7,402 bases of DNA from an uncultured Candidatus Melainabacteria bacterium (GTDB taxonomy: Bacteria > Cyanobacteriota > Vampirovibrionia > Gastranaerophilales > Gastranaerophilaceae): assembly GCA_934747335.1 (NCBI GenBank), contig CAKVGS010000054.1, positions 1-7,402 of the forward strand, given 5' to 3'. Both the position numbers and the translations under genes were made by a program. This document shows, in pieces, positions 1 through 4,901 of the stretch (its first letter is position 1; each line of letters opens with the position of its first letter). The notes below the pieces were generated by a model that was not told where the DNA came from, ran no database searches, and saw nothing but the letters and a program-made list of their open reading frames with translations.

Positions 1-12
1 CCCCAAAGGAAA

Positions 13-540
13 TTGAAGCGTAAAATATTTGCTTTTTTATTTATAGCTTTAATAATATGTTGTACTGCTATTTTTATTGTATATCGTGAAATTTGTGCTA
101 TGCCTTTCGAAAGGGACGATTATTTAGCTGATACTCATGTTTTTGTAAAAGCAACTTATAGTACTAAATATCATGTTGCGAAAATAAATTTGACTATTGA
201 TGAAGTTATTGAAAAATGGCAAGTTACATTTTCTAATGGTAGTATTAGCGAAATTAAACTAATTTGTGAAACTGATGATGAAACTGTCAAAAAAGAGTTC
301 TCGTTTAAAAATATTCCATTACTAGAGGGAGAAACTATTAATACAAGCACTTCTTTAGACAATATCAGCCTAAATGATTTTGTGCTGATAAAAGAGTTGC
401 TATCTGGGAAAGTACAAATGACATACCCGCCACTAATTAATCTTGATAGTGCAGAAAGAGAAAAGTTGAAAAAGTATTACGAAAGTGGTTCTTGGCTTAT
501 GGGATTAATGTGGGCAAATGCTTTGATGGGAGGGTATTAG
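13..540 (+). CDS. Signal-anchored protein of unknown function (start uncertain)
   Basis: I do not recognise a family. A Lys/Arg-rich start (KRK) is followed by a hydrophobic stretch at about residues 5-24, so the protein is probably anchored in the inner membrane with an exported C-terminal domain. That domain (about 30-175) alternates beta-like strands with charged turns and ends in a hydrophobic, Gly/Met-rich tail (about 160-175). The start is a TTG at 13 with AAAGGA at 5-10 only two bases before it, which is too close to be ideal. No in-frame stop lies in positions 1-12, so translation could begin left of the window. The next in-frame ATG (residue 30) would remove the membrane segment and is less likely. 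The next gene starts four bases after the stop, so the two are probably co-transcribed. Confidence 0.6.
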   Translation: MKRKIFAFLFIALIICCTAIFIVYREICAMPFERDDYLADTHVFVKATYSTKYHVAKINLTIDEVIEKWQVTFSNGSISEIKLICETDDETVKKEFSFKNIPLLEGETINTSTSLDNISLNDFVLIKELLSGKVQMTYPPLINLDSAEREKLKKYYESGSWLMGLMWANALMGGY

Positions 541-544
541 CATT

Positions 545-814
545 ATGGGTATTTTAAGCTACATAGTTATTGCGATTTTCTTAATAGTAACAATTTCTTA
601 TTGGGTAATTTTAGAAAGTTTTTGGAGTGGCTTAGGAATAGGCATACTCGTCATATTCCTGCTATGGATTGCTTTCTTACCTCTTTGGATTGCAAGAGTC
701 AGGAAACATCCACATAGTTTGGCAATATTTCTCATAAACTTGCTACTTGGGTGGACTTTATTATTTTGGCTGATAGCACTTATTTGGGCTTTCGTTGGGA
801 AAGAGGAGAAATAG
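545..814 (+). CDS. Superinfection immunity (Imm family) small membrane protein
   Basis: This 89-residue protein is almost wholly hydrophobic, with likely membrane spans at about 4-20, 29-49 and 58-84. Residues 50-82 carry the family signature: A-R-x-R-x-H-P, then I-F-L-I-N-L-L-L-G-W-T and an A-L-I-W-A end. This matches the superinfection immunity family named after phage T4 Imm, which blocks DNA injection by a second phage. Many bacterial chromosomes and plasmids also encode members whose role is untested, so phage exclusion is only a family-level possibility here. The ATG is preceded by GGGAGGG at 528-534, ten bases upstream and inside the end of the previous gene, which suggests coupled expression. 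Its 3' end overlaps the convergent HTH gene by 35 bp. Confidence 0.8.
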   Translation: MGILSYIVIAIFLIVTISYWVILESFWSGLGIGILVIFLLWIAFLPLWIARVRKHPHSLAIFLINLLLGWTLLFWLIALIWAFVGKEEK

Positions 815-1223
815 ATTGTTGCCTATACAGATAAAATTTTTCTGTTCCTCTTTCTAAAATCAAGAACTTATTTAGCTTGTTAGAAGAATAAATTAATTTG
901 AATTCCTTTTTATCATCTTCAACCTGCTCAAGTAGTGTTAAAAGATTTTTTACCGATTTTTTGCAGATTGGAATGCTTTGTACAAGTTGAGAGTTTTCGT
1001 ATTCCCAATAAGGTATTTCTTCAATATCTGCAACACTCACCTTTTCTAAATCTGCTTTATTTACCAGTTCTACTCTATCAGCAACTCCGTATTTTTGACA
1101 AAGTGAATCAATTCTTGGGTCGCAAGTTCGTATTGGCTTAGATAATTTTTTATTAATTTCTGCAAAAGTCTGATTATTTTTCAAACCTTGTAATATAATT
1201 AGTTCTTCTTTTGTTAAATACAT
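780..1223 (-). CDS. Solo LuxR/GerE-type helix-turn-helix protein
   Basis: This is a probable DNA-binding regulator. Residues 3-54 follow the LuxR C-terminal HTH pattern: L-T-x-E-E-L-I-I-L-x-G-L, then F-A-E-I-N-K-K-L, a recognition-helix region, and K-Y-G-V-A-D-R-V-E-L-V at the end. In most LuxR proteins this domain is C-terminal, after a receiver or ligand-binding domain. Here it is N-terminal and is followed by about 90 residues of unrecognised sequence with an amphipathic helix (about 88-101) and beta-like strands (about 108-133). The start is supported by GGAG at 1229-1232, five bases upstream. The gene is last in the leftward cluster, 87 bp after the WG/DnaB-like gene, and runs convergently into the immunity-family gene. 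Regulation of the neighbouring genes is plausible but unproven. The fold assignment is by pattern only. Confidence 0.65.
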   Translation of the reverse strand: MYLTKEELIILQGLKNNQTFAEINKKLSKPIRTCDPRIDSLCQKYGVADRVELVNKADLEKVSVADIEEIPYWEYENSQLVQSIPICKKSVKNLLTLLEQVEDDKKEFKLIYSSNKLNKFLILERGTEKFYLYRQQSISPLSQRKPK

Positions 1224-1310
1224 TTTATCTCCAATTATTTTCTATTGAGAATTTGGGATTTTACCCTCATTAGGCTATAATTGTTTCTCTTCTGCCTTTT
1301 AAAAAGATTT

Positions 1311-2693
1311 TCACTTTGAAGTTCTGATTTTTCCAGTTTTTCTGTTAAATTGTAATTTGATTGAATTATTTTCAGGTTTTGCCAAAATTATCTCTATAAT
1401 ATTTCTTTTATCATCAGAAATCTCGCAGTTGTAGTAATCTTCACGATAGAGTAATAAAACCACATCCGAATATTTCAGAAGATTTTTATTTTGTATATTT
1501 TTAACTTCTGGATAATAATTTGTTGTGTTGCATGACTCTCTGCATGTTTTGGTTATTACAAATATTATTAAGTTATTTTCTACTGCAATTTTCTTTAAAG
1601 TTTCAGGCATTAGCCTGTTTTTAGAATTTCTTAAATCAATAAATAAACAATCAGGTTTGTAGAGCTGAATGGCTTTTTTTATATCATTAATACTAAAATT
1701 GTCTATGTAGTAGTCTATAAAACCAAAACTTTTAAGCCCATATAAACATTGCCCAAAATCATTCATTCCTTTTCTTGTTGCTATGTTCCCTGCAAGTAAA
1801 GATGGAACTCTTATGCAGTCCTTATCATATATATACAAGCATTTTTTATTGTCCATACAAAAGCGTTCTGCTAAGTCTAAAGAAAACCTCCTTCTGCCAA
1901 CATAAGGTCTGCCACCTATGGTAATTAATGTTTGAGGTTGAAAATATTGTTTTATTGAATTTAACTCTTTTGCATTTGAAATACTTCTGCTTTTATTTAA
2001 ATCCACGATTTCAAACTCATCCGTACTTTGATTTCTGACCAGTAAAGAGCCGTTGCCTAAATTATATACATCTCTATATGCATTTGGAACTTGATAAACA
2101 ATTTCACCGCAAAGATTGTATACATCAGTTGTATAGTTGCAAGCATGGTTATAATTTTCCATAACAACATATCCACCTGCTGGGAAATTCCATATCGAAT
2201 ACTTAAATGGAATTATTATGTTGTTTTGTTTGTCGATTAAGCCCCACTTTTTATTTTTTCTTACAATTGCATAACCATCTAAAAAACTTCTGTATTCCTC
2301 ATACTGTGGCTTTATAACTTCATCACCATTTGTATTTATAAACCCGTATAAACCATTTCTTTTAACCGCAAAATAGCCATCTTCAATTCCTTCTTCAATA
2401 TCTTCATAGGTGTTCAGGTAGGTATAAGAATTATCTTTTTCTATTCGGTATAATTGCAATTGGTCTGTTTCAGTTTCAACATCTTCAAAGGTAAATAAAT
2501 TGCAACTTTCATCTAAATTGGCAACTCGAATACAGTGATTACTTTCAAAATGTGCAATTTGTTCGTTATTTTTACCAAGAACAAAAATTTCATGTCGAAA
2601 TTCGTTCTTGTATATGTCTTCATGGATACAGGCGATTATGATAATATTGCTAAATCTAAGAGATTGTACATAACTCACATCTGTGATTTTCAT
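1311..2693 (-). CDS. WG-repeat protein fused to a degenerate DnaB-helicase C-terminal domain
   Basis: The protein has two parts. Residues about 1-235 are beta-rich and contain WG (KWG-type) repeats: a good pair at about 106-134 (L-Y-G-F-I-N, then I-K-P-Q-Y) and 140-165 (K-W-G-L-I-D, then I-I-P-F-K-Y), and a worn one after 174. Residues 252-450 follow the DnaB RecA-like domain motif by motif: Q-P-Q-T-L-I-T-I-G-G-R-P (253-263), a Walker A position at 261-268, a Walker B strand L-F-I-D-L (350-354), the L-K-K-I-A helix (366-370), Y-S-D-V-V-L-L-L-Y-R-E-D-Y-Y-N (408-422), and I-I-E-I-I-L-A-K (432-439). Key residues are lost. The Walker A Lys-Thr is Arg-Arg (267-268), the SLEM glutamate is Lys291, and the usual R-N-G finger is E-N-N (441-443). 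ATP-driven unwinding is therefore unlikely. The DnaB N-terminal domain is absent. AAAGGA lies seven bases before the ATG, overlapping the previous gene's stop. Confidence 0.75.
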   Translation of the reverse strand: MKITDVSYVQSLRFSNIIIIACIHEDIYKNEFRHEIFVLGKNNEQIAHFESNHCIRVANLDESCNLFTFEDVETETDQLQLYRIEKDNSYTYLNTYEDIEEGIEDGYFAVKRNGLYGFINTNGDEVIKPQYEEYRSFLDGYAIVRKNKKWGLIDKQNNIIIPFKYSIWNFPAGGYVVMENYNHACNYTTDVYNLCGEIVYQVPNAYRDVYNLGNGSLLVRNQSTDEFEIVDLNKSRSISNAKELNSIKQYFQPQTLITIGGRPYVGRRRFSLDLAERFCMDNKKCLYIYDKDCIRVPSLLAGNIATRKGMNDFGQCLYGLKSFGFIDYYIDNFSINDIKKAIQLYKPDCLFIDLRNSKNRLMPETLKKIAVENNLIIFVITKTCRESCNTTNYYPEVKNIQNKNLLKYSDVVLLLYREDYYNCEISDDKRNIIEIILAKPENNSIKLQFNRKTGKIRTSK

Positions 2694-2707
2694 GATTTTG
2701 TCCTTTC

Positions 2708-3112
2708 TCAGTTACATCTAATAATGTCATAACCCATATTTATAGCTTTTTGCTTAGCTTCGGCTCTATTGTGAGCTTCTACAACTATTTCTTCCTGCCT
2801 TGCATATCTGCTACCTCTAACACGAACCAACATTTTATACTCATAAGTGTCTTTGTGGTGATATTCAGGTGGTTTATCGTGAGAAATGAAACTTGTATCA
2901 AATTTGGGACTGCTATAATCTACATTATTTTTAACAGGTGAAGAATTTGCCCACAAATCATCTTCATTATTGTAGTAATCTTCTTCATAACCATCGTTAT
3001 AATCGTCATAATAATCGTTATCAGAGTTATAACTTCCTATTCGACCTCTGATTTCATTCATAAAGCCATTTACAAAAATGTAGATTACTAACGCAATTCC
3101 TAGCCATTTCAT
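2708..3112 (-). CDS. Membrane-anchored Asp/Tyr-rich protein of unknown function
   Basis: I do not recognise a family. Residues 3-18 form one hydrophobic helix (signal anchor). Residues 28-52 are extremely rich in Asp, Tyr, Asn and Glu, giving a strongly acidic, probably disordered linker. A compact C-terminal segment (about 90-134) has a two-strand-then-helix pattern (Y-K-M-L-V-R-V-R-G, then I-V-V-E-A, then R-A-E-A-K-Q-K-A and M-G-Y-D-I-I). Small alpha/beta domains of this layout occur as protein-interaction modules, but I cannot name one. The ATG follows AAAGGA by eight bases within the duplicated leader at 3111-3183. The WG/DnaB-like gene starts 14 bases after this stop, with its ribosome site straddling the stop, so the two are very probably one transcript and may work together. 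Confidence 0.65.
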   Translation of the reverse strand: MKWLGIALVIYIFVNGFMNEIRGRIGSYNSDNDYYDDYNDGYEEDYYNNEDDLWANSSPVKNNVDYSSPKFDTSFISHDKPPEYHHKDTYEYKMLVRVRGSRYARQEEIVVEAHNRAEAKQKAINMGYDIIRCN

Positions 3113-3183
3113 AAGTTTGTTCCTTTCTTTGTTTATTCACAAACTTATTATAAATTGCTTTTCAAAAACCCGCTCCCAAATTC
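3111..3183 (-). repeat. Leader/promoter repeat, copy A
   Basis: This stretch matches 3557-3629 over its full 73 bases without gaps, with about seven mismatches. It includes the last two bases of the start codon complement, the ribosome site, the untranslated leader, a TATAAT box and the GAGCGGG terminator arm. The first 21 bases are identical in both copies. It drives the Asp/Tyr-rich gene and, by read-through, the WG/DnaB-like gene. Confidence 0.8.
3147..3152 (-). promoter_or_regulatory. Promoter -10 box for the Asp/Tyr-rich gene
   Basis: The minus strand reads TATAAT here, about 35 bases before the ATG. No convincing -35 lies at 17 bases: that position reads GAGCGG and falls inside the terminator stem. 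TTGAAA occurs only seven bases upstream. Conservation of the box in the second leader copy (3593-3598) supports it. Confidence 0.5.
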
Positions 3184-3211
3184 TTGACTTCAATTGGTAT
3201 GAGCGGGTTTT
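3165..3211 (-). terminator. Rho-independent terminator after the OB-fold gene
   Basis: AAAACCCGCTC (3165-3175) is a perfect inverse of GAGCGGGTTTT (3201-3211). Inside it, CCAAATT (3176-3182) pairs with AATTGG (3193-3198) with one bulged base, which lengthens the hairpin. T-runs flank both sides, so it could work in both directions. On the minus strand it lies 42 bases after the OB-fold stop. Its promoter-side arm is also part of copy A of the leader, so termination of one gene and initiation of the next share DNA. Confidence 0.75.
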
Positions 3212-3252
3212 AGAGTTTGATTTTAATATGCTTTAGAAAAAATATTGAAATA

Positions 3253-3558
3253 TTATTTAGCTAATTCAACTTTTTGAATAATTATTGGAGAATCTTCCCT
3301 ATCCAAATCCTTTTCTCCTGTAATAATAACTTGATGATTAGTTTGCAATAATTTATCAAATTTTTTAATTTGTTTATCAAAACAAACACAATCTATTGTT
3401 CCTGTTTCATCTTCAACAGTTATAAAGCGTATGAATTTATTTGGATTTAATTTTGTTGGTATTTGATTTGTTTCAATAATCGTCCCACAAATTGATATCT
3501 CTATGGAATGTTCATCATTTGACAATTCTTTCACTTGATTGCACTTTACTAATTTCAT
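3253..3558 (-). CDS. Stand-alone OB-fold nucleic-acid-binding protein
   Basis: The 101-residue protein is little more than one OB domain. The pattern is the one seen in the tRNA-anticodon/DNA polymerase III alpha type of OB-fold: I-S-I-C-G-T-I (21-27), then F-I-R-F-I-T-V-E-D-E-T-G-T-I-D-C-V-C-F (42-60), a helix with K-K-F-D-K-L-L (65-71), then Q-V-I-I-T-G-E-K (76-83) and P-I-I-I-Q-K-V-E-L (91-99). Such domains bind single-stranded DNA or RNA. No catalytic domain is attached, so this is a binding or adaptor protein. The start is supported by AAAGGA eight bases upstream. It is the first gene of the leftward cluster and ends before a strong terminator, so it may be a separate transcript from the genes that follow. 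Its ligand cannot be read from the sequence. Confidence 0.75.
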   Translation of the reverse strand: MKLVKCNQVKELSNDEHSIEISICGTIIETNQIPTKLNPNKFIRFITVEDETGTIDCVCFDKQIKKFDKLLQTNHQVIITGEKDLDREDSPIIIQKVELAK

Positions 3559-3629
3559 AAGTTTGTTCCTTTCTTTGCTTGTTTACACATTTATTATAAA
3601 TAGCTTTTCAAAAACCCGCTCACAAATTC
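3557..3629 (-). repeat. Leader/promoter repeat, copy B
   Basis: This is the second copy of the 73-base leader (see 3111-3183), placed before the OB-fold gene. It keeps the ribosome site (AGGA complement at 3567-3570), the TATAAT box and the CCCGCTC arm. Unlike copy A, I find no matching GAGCGGG arm to its right, so the terminator hairpin is only half present here. Confidence 0.8.
3593..3598 (-). promoter_or_regulatory. Promoter -10 box for the OB-fold gene
   Basis: TATAAT on the minus strand, about 35 bases before the ATG, at the same place as in leader copy A. The -35 is not convincing: GAGCGG lies at 17 bases and TTGTGA at 21. Confidence 0.5.
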
Positions 3630-3906
3630 ATCGTTTCGGTATCTATCAGGGGATTTAAGACCTATAACCTACTCGAAACTAACAAATAGCTTAGATTTAC
3701 CACAATTACCACAAATAATATCTCTAAAATATGTGTTTCACTTGGGATTGACCAGATTTACCGCAGAAACCGATATAAAATGTTGCATTTGGGATAAATG
3801 CTAAAACGCTCTAAAATCAACAAAATTTTTCACCAGTCCCAAAATAGTCCCTTTTGGGACTAAATACACCTGTTTTTAATGTAGAGGAATAGGGTAAAAA
3901 GGCACT
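3630..3906. other. Gene-free, repeat-rich stretch next to the tRNA 3' end
   Basis: I see no credible reading frame here. The stretch holds three copies of TTACC(A/G)CA (3697-3704, 3706-3713, 3758-3765), the longer direct repeat AGATTTACC(A/G)CA (3693-3704 and 3754-3765), several GGGA words, and the AGTCCC inverted repeat at 3835-3861. Iterated short sites between a tRNA 3' end and accessory genes are typical of recombinase arm sites or an element's replication or excision region. That reading is an inference, since no integrase gene is in view. Confidence 0.4.
3835..3861. repeat. AGTCCC inverted/direct repeat
   Basis: AGTCCCAAAA (3835-3844) is the exact inverse of TTTTGGGACT (3852-3861). The 7-base loop, TAGTCCC, contains another AGTCCC (3846-3851). 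The right arm can therefore pair with either left copy, giving a 10-bp stem with a 7-base loop or a 6-bp stem with a TTTT loop. It could be an operator, a recombinase site or a small switchable hairpin. Confidence 0.7.
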
Positions 3907-3929
3907 AAAAAAGAGCCTTTTCGGCTCTT
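3907..3929 (-). terminator. Rho-independent terminator of tRNA-Gly
   Basis: On the minus strand a 7-bp stem AAGAGCC/GGCTCTT (arms 3923-3929 and 3911-3917) with loop GAAAA is followed by six T. It lies seven bases after the tRNA CCA end, which is the normal place for a monocistronic tRNA terminator. Confidence 0.85.
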
Positions 3930-3936
3930 GTTAAAA

Positions 3937-4011
3937 TGGAGCGGGAGACGAGGCTCGAACTCGCGACATCCTCCTTGGCAAGGAGGCATTCTACCACTGA
4001 ATTACCCCCGC
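3937..4011 (-). tRNA. tRNA-Gly (anticodon GCC), CCA encoded
   Basis: The minus strand folds as a full cloverleaf of 75 bases. The acceptor stem GCGGGGG pairs with CTCCCGC (one G-U), followed by discriminator U and an encoded CCA (3937-3939). The D-arm has TTCAGTGGTAGAA. The anticodon stem CCTCC/GGAGG holds the loop TTGCCAA with GCC at 3977-3979, and the T-arm contains GTTCGAG. It reads glycine codons GGC and GGU. It has its own promoter and terminator, and its 3' end faces the accessory region. Confidence 0.97.
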
Positions 4012-4024
4012 TCGGTATATTTCT

Positions 4025-4052
4025 ATCATACATGCTGATATTTTAAAGTCAA
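4025..4052 (-). promoter_or_regulatory. Sigma70-type promoter of tRNA-Gly
   Basis: The minus strand has TTGACT (4047-4052), a 16-base spacer and TATGAT (4025-4030), ending 13 bases before the tRNA 5' end. Both boxes are near consensus and the distance suits a short precursor leader. Confidence 0.75.
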
Positions 4053-4073
4053 GAAGATTTTTTTTCTCAAATA

Positions 4074-4082
4074 TGTTATAAT
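4074..4082 (+). promoter_or_regulatory. Extended -10 promoter of the prepilin gene
   Basis: TG-T-TATAAT (4074-4082) is an extended -10 element, about 30 bases before the ATG. No good -35 is present (AAGATT at 4054-4059), which is common for extended -10 promoters. It is divergent from the tRNA promoter. Confidence 0.55.
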
Positions 4083-4112
4083 TTATATTGTAATAAGAAG
4101 CGAGGATTTCTA

Positions 4113-4901
4113 ATGTATAAAAAAGGTTTTACACTCCAAGAACTACTGGTTAGTTTAGCAATTATCGGCATTGTTGCAGCTTTAGTCATGCCCGGATTAA
4201 ACAACATGCGACCTGATAAGGCAAAAACAACATACATAAAAGCGTATAACACCTTAACAACACAAACCGCTGAAATCCTTGATGACAATAGTTTATATTG
4301 GAATACAGGTTATAATAACAGCGGAGAGGCAGAAGCTGTCGGCTTATATTCAGATGTTCGACCATTAATAGCTCCGTATAGTAGCGACAATAATTGCGAA
4401 GGTGCAAACAAATTTCCTGCAATTCTTTCACACAGATTAAATCTAAACGGAGACGCAACTTATACACTTGCAGCATCAGGTGGCACAAGTACCGCCAATT
4501 TCAGAACAACAGACGGCGTTGACTGGCTTTTTGAGACAAAAGAAGTTTCCGTAAGCACTCCCGGAGGACTTGGATATCAAACCGACATAACTATTAATAT
4601 CAATCCTTCAGACAACTCTCATGCCTGCGTATATAGTGCGACCTGTACCCAACCAAATGAGTTCAGGTTCCGCGTACAAAATGACGGTGGCATAGTTCCT
4701 GCAGATGCATTGGGTATGGCATATTTACAAAATCCGACTAACATGCATTCTCGAAATGACGATTCAGACTTAGCTTCAAAAATCATATCTAATGCAAAAT
4801 CTTCTACTGATGTAGATAAAATGTCATCCGCGTTAAACACTATTAACAAAAAATGTAACAGCACAACTACGGATACATCAAAGAACACTACTAAATCATA
4901 G
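4113..4901 (+). CDS. Type IV pilin-like / type II secretion pseudopilin precursor
   Basis: The N-terminus is a class III signal: M-Y-K-K-G, cleavage after Gly5, then F-T-L-Q-E with the conserved Glu at mature position 5, and a hydrophobic helix to about residue 30. Prepilin peptidase would cleave and methylate it, and the mature protein would join a pilus or pseudopilus across the envelope. The soluble domain (about 31-262) has a long helix (36-57), T-T-D-G-V-D-W-L-F (132-140), beta strands, a Cys172/Cys178 pair that could form a disulfide, F-R-F-R-V with G-G-I-V-P-A-D (184-198), and a Ser/Thr/Lys-rich tail. At 262 residues it is long for a minor pseudopilin, but similar single prepilin genes are common in the lineage I suspect. 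GAGGA (4102-4106) lies six bases before the ATG. No assembly genes are nearby. Pilus, secretion and competence roles cannot be told apart. Confidence 0.85.
   Translation: MYKKGFTLQELLVSLAIIGIVAALVMPGLNNMRPDKAKTTYIKAYNTLTTQTAEILDDNSLYWNTGYNNSGEAEAVGLYSDVRPLIAPYSSDNNCEGANKFPAILSHRLNLNGDATYTLAASGGTSTANFRTTDGVDWLFETKEVSVSTPGGLGYQTDITININPSDNSHACVYSATCTQPNEFRFRVQNDGGIVPADALGMAYLQNPTNMHSRNDDSDLASKIISNAKSSTDVDKMSSALNTINKKCNSTTTDTSKNTTKS

Noticed and set aside
935..1141. Rightward 68-codon frame opposite the HTH gene
   Set aside because: It is antisense to a gene with a recognisable domain and a ribosome site, and its protein shows no family pattern.
1311..2693. Active replicative helicase or WG-repeat protein alone
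   Set aside because: An active DnaB is excluded by loss of the Walker A lysine and catalytic glutamate; a simple WG protein does not explain the ordered DnaB motifs in residues 252-450.
3630..3936. A hidden small gene or integrase remnant next to the tRNA
   Set aside because: I found no frame with a start, ribosome site and recombinase motif; only short repeats are present.
4186..4488. Leftward 100-codon frame opposite the prepilin
   Set aside because: It is a shadow of the prepilin, whose signal peptide and codon frame are clear.
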